Shown in pieces: positions 44,467-56,176 of a stretch of 64,000 nt of DNA; the first letter of the stretch is position 1, and every line of letters starts with the position of its first letter. Position numbers and translations under genes: made by a program. The stretch spans positions 2,418,001 through 2,482,000 of the forward strand of contig JAGPYM010000003.1 of the NCBI GenBank assembly GCA_020736575.1, given 5' to 3'. The notes under the pieces were generated by a model. That model made no database searches. It was not told the DNA's origin and worked only from the letters and a program-made list of their open reading frames with translations. The DNA comes from Thelonectria olida (taxonomy: Eukaryota > Ascomycota > Sordariomycetes > Hypocreales > Nectriaceae).

Positions 44467-44563
44467 GCCCGGTTAGCTCAATCGGTAGAGCGTGAGACTC
44501 TTACGAGTACACAACTCTGAACATCAAATCTCAAGGCTGCGGGTTCGACCCCCGCATTGGGCT
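44467..44563 (+). tRNA. tRNA-Lys (anticodon CTT) with intron
   Basis: Seven-base acceptor stem GCCCGGT/ATTGGGC, D arm TAGCTCAATCGGTAGAGC, anticodon stem TGAGA/TCTCA with loop CTCTTAA, and T arm GCGGGTTCGACCCCCGC (which includes the pol III B box GGTTCGACC). The anticodon CTT is at 44500-44502. A 24-nt intron (44504-44527) lies one base 3' of the anticodon, the canonical place. The spliced sequence folds without mismatches apart from G-T pairs. Confidence 0.96.
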
Positions 44564-44584
44564 ATTCCTATAATTACACAGGTG

Positions 44585-44593
44585 TTTTTTTTT
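44585..44593 (+). terminator. Pol III terminator of the tRNA gene
   Basis: Run of nine T's 21 bases after the tRNA 3' end; a second T run follows at about 44598. Confidence 0.8.
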
Positions 44594-44639
44594 GGACTTT
44601 TTTCTCTATTGTAATAACAGTCTCAAGATCGTAGAGGTC

Positions 44640-47330
44640 CGTCCATTAGTCTCCCAACTGGACTACCTACTCTACCACTCAGCAGGTCACTCACCCCTGA
44701 TCCTAACCATATAGTCTCAACTGCCTGCCCTCTTTTACTCCTCCGATCCTCTTTGGAACCCAACCTCTTCGACCTGAATAGTTGTAAGGAGGAGGTCCTG
44801 AGCCAGGAAGACCTTTCTTTCACCATCTGTCGGATTGTCGTGTCGTCCCTCCTACCTTGCACACATCTTACAGCACGTCGACGATCTTCGTATCGGCAAG
44901 AACAGGAGGAGGAGGACAGGGCCAACTCTCGCGATGGAGGAGTGGCCGCTGATGGCCGTGACCATCCGGAGCCACGCCAGCAAATGTGATCGGGGTAGAG
45001 GGGGTAAGATTGCCAGAGTAGGGAGCAATGGCAGCGATGATCTCCGCCATAGGTCGTAAAAGCGCTCGTCGGCCGAAACAACAGTTTGACCTTCATCTCA
45101 TGAGGCAAGGCTCAGCTCAACCCCTCCTCCTGCTGCACTCAACAGGATGACCCGAAGAGTATTGCCATCATAATTAAATCGTTTGACGAGAGCTGCCCTA
45201 TTGTTAAAGGGCTCGGTGTCATTATACTCGGTGATATCAAACTCAAAGAGAGCCTTACTCCGGGCTCGGCGGCGTAAAGCTTCGTGGACTATGTCCAAGA
45301 ACATCACAGGCATTGAGACAAATTCTCCCCTCTGCGTGCTGTGCTCTGATTGATTCCACGATGCCTGCAATGGATTGAACTCGAGGTGAGACACTTGTCT
45401 TCAGCAATCTGCAGGAGAATCTTCTCTGGTGTTCTGGGCAGAAGACTATTCTGGGGAGCCTGGGTCGAGACCGCGGAGTCAACGTCTATCGGGGAATCGG
45501 GATCCATGATCGGAGCGTCTAGCATGTCCTCGTACATGCCACTAGTTCCTAAAAGAAGACCTTGGTTAGTAGTTCTCGATATCGGGAAGTGTCTATTCCA
45601 CTTACCGAGCTCGAACCCGTGTCGAGCACCTGGCAGGTGTAGCAGTTGGTGCCATGGCAGGCCCTAAGGCTACCCTCATGTCTTCCGCCATTGCACGCTC
45701 GTTGTATTTCATGGCACGAGAACGAGGTGGGACCACCAGATTGCCGTCTAGGTCGTTGTCTGCGGCGACGAGACTCGAAGCGGCGTTGCGCTTGTTGATC
45801 GAGACTCCTCTAGGACGCTCAAGCAAGCCAGGATGCAGCCACGGAGCCTTGGGGTAGACGTTCGACAAGACGAGGAAGAGTTTTCATGCGTTTGGGAGTG
45901 ACGCACCCTTCGATCGGGATCCCTCCCCGCTCTGCAAGGAAAGGTCGGCGGAGTTATACGACTTCACCAGGCGGTACACGAACGATTCTCGGGGCTCTGT
46001 GTTCGTTGGTGGAAGCTTCTTGCCGTTTGAGACAGTTGGCGTATCGATGCACCATCCATCGGCTCAAATTCTTCCGTGGTGGGGATTTTGCGTTGCATTG
46101 GGTCGTTGGTGTCAGCCTCGTCGGATTCCATGTTCAGAGAGCGCATGGTCCATCATGACATTGGCCACTCTGGAGGTGATGGTGCTCAAGACAACGCAAA
46201 TAGGATCTGCAGCAGAGGCTTTGTTAGTGCTTTGCTTCTATATAGCGGCTAATTTCGTCCCAGCACTTCCTCTCGTGCTGCAAACTCGACACAGTACGAG
46301 AGAGATCTGTGGGTAGGAAGCTCGTGAAGGAGGTCCATTGCTGGTGCCGACAGATGGTGATCGTACCCGTTGTGCTGTCGACATCATCTCCGCCGTCTCG
46401 CAGGCCCCTCCGTCGCTGATATGGATCATTCCAATCAGCGATAGAATGGTGTTTCTCGGTCGTTTTGTCAGATGACCGGATAGCTCCAACTCGAAAACCG
46501 GCCATTGTGAATATAGAAACGGTGGTACATAGATAAAGAAGCCCGGGAGGGGGGCAGCTCGCCGATCCGATCATCTTCCACATAAAGAGTCATGTAGATA
46601 GAGAGCTAGGGAGGCAGAAAGCGGTGGAACGACCGGAAAGCGAGCCCTGCCGTTACTACTGCTACTGCTGCAGTGAGGGTCGTATCGCGGGCTTGGTCCT
46701 CTACCAGATGGGCGTCCTGCACGACAACAAGTCAGCAGCGAACATGGCATGGGATGAAGGCGACGACATACTCTATTATTCTTTTTAGCCTCACAGAAGA
46801 CATACTCTTCATTACGATGGGACACCACAGAGACAAAAGTCTCGAGAAGAGCTTGACTTTATCGTCGTCGTCGGTAGCACCGTGAGTACTTAGACCGGGC
46901 GCAGAAAACAGGTCTCCAGCGAAGGCCAGTAAAAAATCTAGGTCTTTGGTCTCACCCTACATGAGCTCGATGGGGACTACACGGAAGTTAGCAGAACCCC
47001 TAACAACTCGTCTTAATGTACATACAAAGCGCAGGTGTCGCGAGACCATCCTCGAAATCGCAGCGAAGAGTCGGGTACTCGGAGGCGCGGACAGACAGGA
47101 ACCCAGCCTCCTAGGCTTTCCAAAGTTTGTCAACGACCGACTGGAGGCAAGGCATATCAAACAGGGTCGGGGCAATATCCTCGACGTGAGCGCCAAACAT
47201 AGTGCAGGGGAAGACACGAGGTTGCGCTCGAGAACACCAGATGTACAATTTTTCAGCGTGGCCGCGCTCCAACAATTTGACGTGCTCGTCGGATAAGAAA
47301 ACATCTCCAGAAACAGCTGCTCAGGGTCTC
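44640..47330 (-). pseudogene. Degenerate coding region, frames broken
   Basis: On the minus strand several stretches look like real protein but switch frame and meet stops: DEHVKLLERGHAEKLYIWCS (about 47290-47210), DLSRTVSSLQHERKCWDEIS (about 46300), ERGGIPIEGCVTPKRMK (about 45930-45880), MYEDMLDAPIMDPDSPIDVD (45537 on) and FDITEYNDTEPFNNRAALVK (about 45250-45180). At least two breaks are TAG/TAA where CAG/CAA would be expected, and a clean intron (45604 to 45547, GTAAGT...TTTTAG) joins two pieces. I do not recognise the family, and whether it is one or two former genes is unclear. The plus strand also has some open frames here, so strand is an inference. Confidence 0.35.
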
Positions 47331-49181
47331 AATAGGAATTAATACTAAACTGCTCGTGGTGAGACGGAACAAGCTGGGGGGGCAATTGGTTTGACTTTGA
47401 GGATACGGCCTTCAAGGTAGGCTCCGTATGCGCACTTGAGAAACCCGTGTTGGCCGCGCGATGGGATCGGACTCGTCTACTGGTCGGCACGGACGTGAAG
47501 TTCAAATCCTGTTTAGCAGTAACGAGGACCTCGACAGAAAGTGCGCTCTAAGCTCAACAAGGGATGGTCGCGCTTGAAATGGTAGATGAGATCGGGTTGG
47601 CGAGTTTCTCGTCGTCTTCAGCACAGTGCCTACTTTCTAAGATGAGGTCAGACAAAATTCCACAAAGGTAGCGCTCTTGGGATGGGTTACTATAAGTGCT
47701 CCGGTATGCTCTCGGGGTGCAAGGTCCTCCGTATGATTACATACAGATATATAGATAGATGGATATATGAAATAGGGCCTAAGCCGCTGTCCGTCTTGAA
47801 CACGACGGTCATCTTCCTTCGAGTTTCATCGTCATCCGTGCTGTAGAACAGGAAGGAGGCCGATAGTTAAACTCGGACGAAGTTTCTTTCGTTCTGAGGC
47901 TCGCTATCCAATGTTGCAAACCCACGTCAATCCAGGCCGGGTTCAAAGTCTGAAGAGGCTGAATGAAGCAAGGCGAATGTCTATACTTTATCACCGTTGC
48001 ACGCTCGTTGCGTTCCGTGAAATAGGATCGAAGTGCGACCTCCGGATTGTTATCTAGGCTTCGGATTAGTTAGTGTTGTATCCGAGACAGATCTTCAAGG
48101 GCCAGCTCAAGTCCTACCTATAGTATAATTCCAAGCATGGTTTCGTATATCTCGCCTGGACGACGTCTCTATGGTTGCTTCCCCGACTATTCAAGTAATT
48201 TTGGCTTCTTATACTTCGCGTGCTTGTGTTATCAATGAGTCATTAGTATTGCAATTGCGTCATGAGATGTTGAGGTTTGCTGTTGTGTATCATTGTATGC
48301 TGTGAACTGCCGTGTTGTTGTCACAGCAATCAGAGTGTAACAACAAAGGAATCTGCAAAGCAAGCTCAAACAACGGGAGGAAGTTGGCTGTAAATCAAGT
48401 GCAGGGGCAAATCTCGGGCCTAATTCCTCGCAAAGCAACAAACACCATAGTCTACTGCCTAGGTAGGTAGGGTGTTGCACAGTTTGCACTTCGGATCAAA
48501 TCAAGGTCCTTAACACCACCGTTCCACTCAAATTTCGGTGGTTTGTGAGGGTCCATTCCAAGTCTATCCCAATAGAACACTGCAGGCCGGTTCCCTGCAG
48601 TCATTCCAGCGATGCAACGTCTCTGCAACCGGGTCGTCAATTAGTCCATGGTTGCGGGCCTGAATCATTGTCGCAGAACGGAACCCCGCTAGAAACACGA
48701 CGCCACGACCGCGAATTTTAAATCAAATCGCAGCATCCGACGTGACGGGCGCTCACACGGGGAAACGTCCACTGCAGGTTCCCATGTTTTTCCGATGCAT
48801 CCACTGCGCAGCAACGGCGGTTTCAGGCTCTGAATAGCTTCAATGTCCAACTTCCAACTCTCAAATCTCACCTGCGAATACAATTTAGAGCACTTACAAC
48901 CAACTTTTCCCCAGCTCCGCACCGGCTACAACCCGCGCTAATCAGAAACACACGCTCCACGTTCCAGGCGGCTCATTGCGATCCCCCCCTCAGGCTCTCC
49001 CCCTGCTTGCGGAAACCCACCCACACCACACCACGACGACAAAGACACGCCGGCCACGCAACGATACTGTACGAATACACGACGCCGCAAAGTCTCCCCC
49101 TAAGCCCGCCCTCTGGTCTCACCCAAGGTCTTCGATCCATCGCGTGCGTGCGTGCGTGCGCACCGCCCAAACTCTCTCAAC
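47331..49181. other. Intergenic region without recognisable gene
   Basis: 1.85 kb with only short ORFs. The last ~200 bases are the C/A-rich promoter and leader of the next gene. Nothing else recognised. Confidence 0.45.
49143..49160. repeat. (CGTG)n microsatellite in leader
   Basis: About four and a half CGTG units 22-39 bases before the ATG at 49182, within the probable 5' UTR. Confidence 0.8.
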
Positions 49182-50522
49182 ATGCCTCCCAAAACGCCAA
49201 ACTCGTCGGCCACGCCCATCTTCTCAACCTCCATCTTCTCCTCCTCGTCCGCCTCTCGGCCCGCCACTCGCGACGGCGCCGCTGTCGATCCCCTCACCAA
49301 CAAGGATCGCAAGCCCTCCTTCTCTCGCAAAGCCTCCATGTCCGGCTCCCGCCGCCGTGGCAGCTCCTTTGGCAACGGCCCCAATGCCTACGTAACCGAT
49401 GCCACCGCTCCCCCGGCTCTCCCTGACTACGCCCTCGCCGCCGCCGCAAAAGTCGTTCCTCGAGCAGACATCCCCAAGGACCCCGATCTTTCCTCTCATT
49501 CCCATACCCCGTCCAACCCCGACCCGAGTGCCCAGATGTTGAGCCGCACCGCAACTGGTTCTACCTCGTACCTGACCTCCGTGCCAACCAACACGTCCGT
49601 CAACGGGCCTGCTGGCGCAATCGGCTCTGTCACGAGTCCATGGCAGCAGTCCGAGGCTGGAGTTGCTCATCAGCAGATCACAGAGGTCGCCAATAAACGC
49701 ATTGCAACCTTGGAGTATTTGCGTAAGACGTATGTAACCCTTTGCGAAGCCGTCCTAGGCCGTTGCGCATAAAAGAGTCTCAAACTAATCACTCGATATC
49801 ACAGGCACGAAGGACGCGTATACTGGTTCAACACATACCTCTTTGATAAGCCCGATCTCAATCGCATGCCCTATTTCGATTCTCGAAAGATTGGTCGCAA
49901 GGCCACGAACCACCTCCTCCTAGGCCTATCCCTCCCCACCATCGTCGACCTCTACTCGTCCACGCCCCTCGAGTTCCTCCGAAGCCTCAACTCTCTTCTC
50001 TCAGAGTTCGACTCCTTCTCCCAACTTCACGGCGACTCCTCTACCGCTGCCTCCCTCACCCGCGCTCGCCTTCCTAGCATGTTTCGCAGACAGGGCGGCA
50101 AGTCTCGTCGCTCTACTTCAGCCGCCGACATGCACCCCATGCTCGACGAAATGGCCCCGATGCCTGCCACAGGCGGTCCGGCGCCGGCTGTCATGAACTT
50201 TGCAGCCTCCGAGACGGACCTTCTTCCAGGCGAAGAGTACACCTTCCTGCTCACGCCCTCGCTGCCCTTTGACCCCGACTACTTTGAGACGTTTGCGACG
50301 CTATGCGATGTATTAATCGACTGCTATAACCGATTCTTAGCGCTTGTCCCTTCACCGCGAGAGTTCTCAGCTCCCGTCGCGGAACTGTTTGGCAAGGCGG
50401 ATTCGCGAGTTCGCAAACTCATCGTCCAAGGCATCGTCAGGGAGTTCGAGGACCACAGTCGAAGTCATCTCAAGACGGAGGTGGCCAGCATCGGCAAGGT
50501 GGTGCTGGGCGGTTTAATGTGA
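49182..50522 (+). CDS. Conserved-looking cytosolic protein, function unknown
   Basis: Two exons, 49182-49729 and 49805-50522, give 421 residues. The N-terminal about 150 residues are Ser/Pro/Thr-rich with basic patches and probably disordered. From about 165 on it is well ordered: EYLRKTHEGRVYWFNTYLF across the intron, GLSLPTIVDLYSSTPLEFLR, then a second disordered insert (RRQGGKSRRSTSAAD), then PSLPFDPDYFETFATLCDVL and a helical end (FGKADSRVRKLIVQGIVREF). The strong hydrophobic/charged pattern suggests a conserved housekeeping protein, but I cannot name it. ATG 49182 is in good context (CAACATGCC); the frame extends upstream only through a repeat. Confidence 0.85.
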
Positions 50523-50791
50523 GAAGTAGGGAGAGATGGTTGTCTAGACTAAGACTTCATATCACAGGCAGCGTCGGAGTTACTGGTTGGTGAGCAAGAT
50601 ACGAATACCCCGGTGGTGATCTTGCTGGGAGTTTTGGGTTACCGGCGTCAATGTATTGGGTTTTGGAACCGGCATGATAATGAAGAGTACGGAAGAGCAT
50701 CCGTTCTATATTTCATGACATGAGATCTATGGTCTTCTGTAGTTATAATTTTACAAGATAGTATACATCTAGCATCTATACATAGAAACCA

Positions 50792-52126
50792 TTACTTCTT
50801 TCCCGTCTTTTCCTTGGCCTCCTCTTCGGCGACAAGGAGTGCAATGTCCTTGCCCACAATCCAATCCCTGGCTCCGTCCATGATTCTGTCCAGCGTCTCC
50901 CCTCCATCTAACACATTGGGCAAGTTGTGGACGTCCAATCCCGCGCGATGATCCGTGCATCGGTCCTGGTTGTAGTTGTACGTGCGGATCTTGTCGCCGC
51001 GCGTAATCTGGTGCTGGCTCAGCACGCTATTGCGCAGGTTTGCCGCCTCGGCCTCGCGCTGCTCTCGTCGCTGGTCCGCGATGCGTGACCGCATCAGCTT
51101 CCACGCCTCCTCGCGGTTGCGCTGCTGCGAGCGGTGGTCCTGCATCGAAACTGTCGTGCCCGTGGGGATATGCGTCATACGGATGGCCGACTCGGTCTTG
51201 TTGACATGTTGGCCGCCCGCGCCGCGGGCTCGCATCGTCTCGATCTTGACCTCCTGCGGGTCGACGTAGAAGTCGCTCTCCGGGTTGTCAAAGTCAGACG
51301 TGTCGGCGCCGCCGTTGTCGGGGAACGACGGGAGCACCCACACGGCGACGGCGCTCGTGTGCACGCGGCCCTTGCTCTCGGTGCTGGGGATGCGCTGCAC
51401 GCGGTGCATGCCGGCCTCGCTGCGGAAGATGTCAAAGGCGCCCTGGTCCTGGATCTCGAGAACGGCTTCCTGGAGCGGGTTCTCGCCGGCCGAGGAGGAG
51501 CTGTCGCCCGCGCCGTCGGCAAACTCGTACTTCATGACATTGTGGCGGTAGCCCTTGCGCATGCACAGTGCCTTGTACATCTTGAACAGACTATCGGTGA
51601 AGTATCTGCCCTCGAGGCCGCCGGGACCAGGTCGAAATTCAAGCATGCATGGGAAATCGGCAAAGGGATGACGCGGCGTCAAACTGGCCGACAGGTTCCT
51701 CGACAAGGATTCGAGCTTCCCAGTCTCTGTAGCGAGTTCGTCCCGCGCAATGGACGCAAGATCTGGATCCTGTTCGGGGTCGTCGAGCATGGCCTCGAGC
51801 TCCTTGACGGAAGCTTGCGCCTTCTCCCAGGCCTTGAGGGCGAAGGAGACGCGGGACAATTCGCCGACGCGCTTAGCCTTTGTGGAATCGAAGGAGTCAT
51901 TGAGGGATTTTTGGAGGGTGTCGTGTTCGGAGGACATGGATTGAGCGCGCTGGAGGAGAGCGGGAGCGAGGAGGGAGGCGTCTATGGAAATGTTAGCTTT
52001 TCCCCCTCCCATCTGCATTTCGGAGGTGTTGCACGCACCATTGGAGGCGTAGCGAGCGAATTGGCGCGTGTAGGAGCGAGCCAGCGCTCTTGTACAACTG
52101 CGGCATACCCATGGAGCTGGCGACAT
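50792..52126 (-). CDS. MRF1: Mitochondrial peptide chain release factor 1
   Basis: Class I release factor that ends translation at UAA/UAG in mitochondria. Two exons, 52126-52039 and 51981-50792 (57-nt intron), give 425 residues. The N-terminus (WVCRSCTRALARSYTRQFARYA) is an Arg-rich presequence without acidic residues. The catalytic GGQ is in RARGAGGQHVNKTESA, followed by HRSQQRNREEAWKLMRSR; HPFADFPCMLEFRPGPGGLEG marks the start of the RF core. I choose ATG 52126 (AACATGTCGCC) because it begins the presequence; the frame is open upstream to 52273 without protein character. The large antisense ORF (51134-52174) is a GC-bias shadow. Confidence 0.94.
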   Translation of the reverse strand: MSPAPWVCRSCTRALARSYTRQFARYASNGACNTSEMQMGGGKANISIDASLLAPALLQRAQSMSSEHDTLQKSLNDSFDSTKAKRVGELSRVSFALKAWEKAQASVKELEAMLDDPEQDPDLASIARDELATETGKLESLSRNLSASLTPRHPFADFPCMLEFRPGPGGLEGRYFTDSLFKMYKALCMRKGYRHNVMKYEFADGAGDSSSSAGENPLQEAVLEIQDQGAFDIFRSEAGMHRVQRIPSTESKGRVHTSAVAVWVLPSFPDNGGADTSDFDNPESDFYVDPQEVKIETMRARGAGGQHVNKTESAIRMTHIPTGTTVSMQDHRSQQRNREEAWKLMRSRIADQRREQREAEAANLRNSVLSQHQITRGDKIRTYNYNQDRCTDHRAGLDVHNLPNVLDGGETLDRIMDGARDWIVGKDIALLVAEEEAKEKTGKK

Positions 52127-52568
52127 GTTGAGGAGGAGGGAGTGGCTTTGGCTTTGGGGGTGACAACGGTATAAAATGGAATTTTTAGAAGCCATCATGA
52201 TCATGCCAGCTAGGGTCAGGAAAATCCGGGGTGGTGGTGGGGCTGCGCGGTGAGGGACATGAAATGCATCCATTCCTATTGCTCAAAGTCATTCTGGTCT
52301 TTGGACAGTAAATAGGACAAGTTGACCGTTTGAACAGTAATAAACATGTATATAACTTATGTTGAAGAAGTCTAGTGCAATTGATACCCAGCTCTAACAT
52401 GAGAGGCTCCCAAGTACCTATTTTGATCATGACAAACCACCCCCTCTTGTATGTGCCTACCTACCGAGGTGTGCTTCATTAAATCCTCCAAAATACACAT
52501 TCGCTCTTTTGTATCTCAATCCCAACACGGCAATAAACAAGAAATCTATGTCTATGCAATTACCCAAC
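52127..52568. other. Intergenic region
   Basis: Promoter side of MRF1 and 3' end of the MFS gene. No gene seen. Confidence 0.4.
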
Positions 52569-54005
52569 TCATGCCTTTTCAGCCTCGCGAGATTTGGCCA
52601 CTTTGGCCGCAGTCAACAGCCCAGCTCCTAACAAAAGACAGGCTCCTCCCCACATCTGCGCCGCCAGATATCTCCCACCCGTCACCTCCATCAACTTGCC
52701 AGCCAACGGCGGCCCCGTCAACGCTGCAACGCTGATAATGGTAAAAATCATTCCGATCCGCGTCCCGTTCTTGCTCAAGTCCTTGGTCAAGCTCGCCGTC
52801 GTCGACGGGAACAGGCTTTGGATGCCCGCCCCAAAGTACCCAAAGAAGACGACCCAGACGAAATCCCCCGTGAGGCTGGACACTTTGGCCCAGAGGAAAA
52901 TGCATACGGCGGCCGCGATGATCGTGGGGATGAAGACGTTGATTGCACCAAAGTGTCTGTCTGCCAGGTACGCTGGGACCATTCGCCCAGGAATTCCCAC
53001 GGCGTTAATGACGAGAAGGATCGTGAACGAGGATGATGACGATGCATCCAGGACACTGAGTGCATATGTTCGTGCCTAGGAAGACATAGACCAGTTAGCA
53101 TTCTAAATCATTGGCGTCAGGGTAGCGCAACCCACATAGTAGTATGCATAGTAAGTCGCCCACAGCGTAAAGAACATGCTAATCGCAAAGAAAAGGTATG
53201 TCGTCTCCTTGAACGCGGCAAACTCGACAATGGGGCCAGCTTTCCGAGGAGGCAGCCTGGTTCTTGCAAGACTAAGTATAAGAACCGATGTTACCAAGAC
53301 CACCAGTCCCATCACTCGCACCGTCCAGTGAAACCCAATCTTGGGCAGGAGTTGCTGCGCAATCAGCGGAAACACGATTCCTCCCGTCGTGCCTCCGCAT
53401 GCCGCAGACGATATGGCGAGCGTCCGCTTCCTCGAAAAGTACGTCGACATGTTGGCGACGGTCGGGGCAAACACGACTCCGTTTCCGAGCCCTTGGCATA
53501 TCCCCTGCGCGAGTAGCAGGTGCCAGTACTCGGTAGCAATGCTCGTCATGAAGATGCCGAGGACTTGCAGGAAGCATCCCACGACCAGGGCTGCCCTGTA
53601 GTATCCTGCGTCAAAGGCCCGTCCAGAAAAGGTGCCGACCAGGAAGATGAGGCAGATCTGAATGCTTCCGACCCACGAGACTGTCGAGGGAGGGAGGTTC
53701 ATCTCCGTCTCGTAATAGGGCTGGAAGATGCCGAAGCTGATTGTGTAGCCCCAGGCGTTGAAGACGACCAGATGGCCGGCGACGACTTGAAGCCATGCTC
53801 GCAATCCGCCGTCTGGGGGTTCTGATGGTGACGTTTCTTCTTGGTATGTGGCTCTCTCAGCTTCATCAGCCTCGTTTATGGTCGAAGCCAAGTCCATGTC
53901 TCTTTCATTTGTCGTCTTCTTCTCTTCATCTTTGACTCCATAGCTCGGACTTGTCGTCGAGACTCCATGCCCAACCTGGACGAATTGCGTCTCTGTCGAC
54001 GCCAT
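52569..54005 (-). CDS. MFS monocarboxylate-type transporter (MCT-like)
   Basis: Major facilitator of the monocarboxylate porter type. Two exons, 54005-53136 and 53075-52569 (60-nt intron with GCTAAC branch), give 458 residues. Residues 1-70 are a charged cytosolic tail; the MCT signature PPDGGLRAWLQVVAGHLVVF follows and leads into TM1. About twelve TM helices are visible, with the RxxLAISSAACGGTTGG stretch at TM5 and a large loop before TM7. In fungi these carriers move carboxylates, riboflavin or toxins; substrate not deducible. Five TGCGGC repeats lie about 680-740 bases upstream. Confidence 0.92.
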
Positions 54006-54997
54006 TGCAATGTGTTTCGCAGCTGATACTTTGATCCATCATTTCATAAGAGGCGAACGCTACGATACATGTAGTAATCGCGGATGACAGAATAACTTGC
54101 GCCCTTCGGGCTTCTTAGCCGGGTAGTAATTGACGAGCGGGGTTCCTCCTCCGAGGGTCTGAATTAAGTGCCCTTTTGTCACGACCCGCTTGAGAATTAA
54201 GCAAAGGATCTACCCGGCATCGGAGCTCGGCCGAATCATGATTGAGAATTTGAGATTGGTTTGCATTGTGGATGTTTTGGTGGTGGTGGAAGTGGAAGTT
54301 GAAGGCTCGTGACGATGTTGCGGACTTGCAGGTTGGCCATACAGACCAGAGCTAAAGCGTTCCTCTCGCCCGGAGGTTGAACGCCGAGGAAGAGAAATGT
54401 GAACTAATGTATTATCGACACTAAAAGTGACTCTTCTAGTTGGTGATTGTGTAATTGAGACTCGGTACCTTGTTCTGATGCCGTGGATTAATAAACATTG
54501 CCATAACTATATACCTAGCTTATGACTGTCATTGACTGATAGCTAGCACCGCAATCGGAGTAAGAACATGTTTTCAACAAAGTTATTAGCAATAGCTATC
54601 CTTTCATTTCAAAGCCATGTCAATTAAGTCGACCTACACCCATTGATTGCAAAAGATTGCCATGAAGCTTGAAACTGAATTGCGGCGTTTGCGGCATCTT
54701 ATCCCGCAATATATCGGCATCTGCGGCGCGCTGCGGCGGTTGCGGCAAGCAACATAACTGATGCAACTATCAATGGCATGACGACAGTGGATTTTTGGGG
54801 AAATTTGTTCATATGAGAAACAGAACCTCGGACTTTGTCCAGACGAAGGATTCAGGGGCACCAAGATAGGTTGTTAACATCAACTTTCCCAATATTGGTA
54901 CCTTTTGGTCGTCATCATTTCATCGCTACTGCAGACTATATATGTACACGAAGGCAACAGGTCTTCACATTCATAACCTCATTCCAACCTGTCCACT
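54006..54997. other. Intergenic region upstream of MFS gene
   Basis: Promoter of the MFS gene plus the 3' flank of the GH93 gene. It holds the TGCGGC cluster; no gene seen. Confidence 0.45.
54681..54746 (+). repeat. Cluster of five TGCGGC hexamers
   Basis: TGCGGC at 54681, 54690, 54722, 54732 and 54741 within 66 bases, all in the same orientation, plus CCCGCAA (54703) on the other strand. CGG is the half-site of many Zn2Cys6 proteins, so this may be a regulatory array. It could also be a simple degenerate repeat. Confidence 0.6.
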
Positions 54998-56176
54998 CTA
55001 TTGCTTCATAATCTCAGAGAGTCTGACAACGCTTAGGCTAATCTCATTGGTCTTGCCTGGAGGCAGATATCCACCTCCCATGATCATCACGTAATCCGGG
55101 TTCTCCTTGAACACCATCAGAGCCCGGGTGTAAGCGTTAGGCTGGGGAGTCGACCACTTCTTCCAGTAAGCCGGGTGGCCGAGCATCTGGTTCGTGTATA
55201 TCTCCGAGTTGCTGCTGCCGGTGGCCACGATGGTGCCGTTCTTGCCGCCGTACTTGCTCCAGACGACGTAAGGAGAGCCGTAGGGCGTGCTGCCGTTGAC
55301 GGGGTCGAGTCGGTGGTGCTCGGCCTTGAGGAAGTTCAGGGGGTCCTTGGAGATGCGGTAGTAGACGGGGAACCAGTAGCTGCTCTGAGAGTCCTCGCCA
55401 CCGTACTCGTACATGTAAATGTACTGGCCGTTGGGGAGCTTAGCAACAGTGGGCATGCCAGGGCGGTCAGTGTAGTCTGAGTAATGAACATCATCAACGA
55501 CGTCGCCCCAGTTCTTCAGGTTGGTGGTGGTCTGGTGAACGAGCTTCTGGCCGTACGTCGCATTGTCTCGCTGGTCAGAGTAGTAGAGAACAAGCTTGTT
55601 CTTGTAGGTCCTAGACGTTGTTAGTATAAGTCTTGATAGTGCCAAATTCTGGGCGTCTTACATCAGGAAAGGCTCCCACACAGGAGTGAGACCATTGTTG
55701 GGAAGAGCTTCACCACCATGAGCAACATGGCTGACAAACTCCCAGGTGTAACCCCCGTCCAAGCTGGCATAGACATCGATGCGGGTTTCGCTCAGGTCGG
55801 TGGGAATGCTGTTACCGGAGCAGAGAATAGTACCACGAGGATACTTGCCGATCTTCTGGGGAAGCTGGTAGAGGAACGGCTGGTATCGCAAGCCCCAGCC
55901 ATTGACCTGATCGGTCACTTTGGAGATGGACTTCCAGGTCTTTCCGCCGTCGGTGCTCTTGACGATGGGGAACCACACCAGTGGGGGCTCGGGGGAGTAG
56001 TTCTCCCAGGTAGCAAGGAGGGTGCCATCGAAGAGCTCCAGGGGCCGAGCATACAGGACCTGGGGGTCGGTGTAGTTGTCTGGAGGGTCGTAGATGCTCA
56101 GGCTGCCAAAAGTCGAGAGCTTTTTGGCTGCCACAATGGGCAATGCCAGAGAAATGAGGCTGGCAATGAAGCGCAT
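54998..56176 (-). CDS. Secreted GH93 exo-1,5-alpha-L-arabinanase
   Basis: Glycoside hydrolase family 93, six-bladed beta-propeller that releases arabinobiose from arabinan in plant pectin. Two exons, 56176-55662 and 55610-54998, give 375 residues. Signal peptide 1-16 (RFIASLISLALPIVAA). The KSTDGGKTW Asp-box is visible. The conserved VWEPFL (Glu168) and YMYEYGGE (Glu240) are 72 residues apart, the same spacing as the two catalytic glutamates known for Fusarium graminearum Arb93A (170 and 242). TPYGSPYVVW and MIMGGGYLPPG are further family-like blocks. A TATAAAT box lies about 80 bases upstream of the ATG. BNR/sialidase is a broader alternative name, but GH93 fits better. Confidence 0.92.

Noticed and set aside
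51134..52174. 346-codon ORF on the plus strand
   Set aside because: Antisense shadow of MRF1, whose GGQ motif and presequence make the minus strand certain; composition is Val/Gly/Ala/Arg-biased as expected of a GC-rich shadow.
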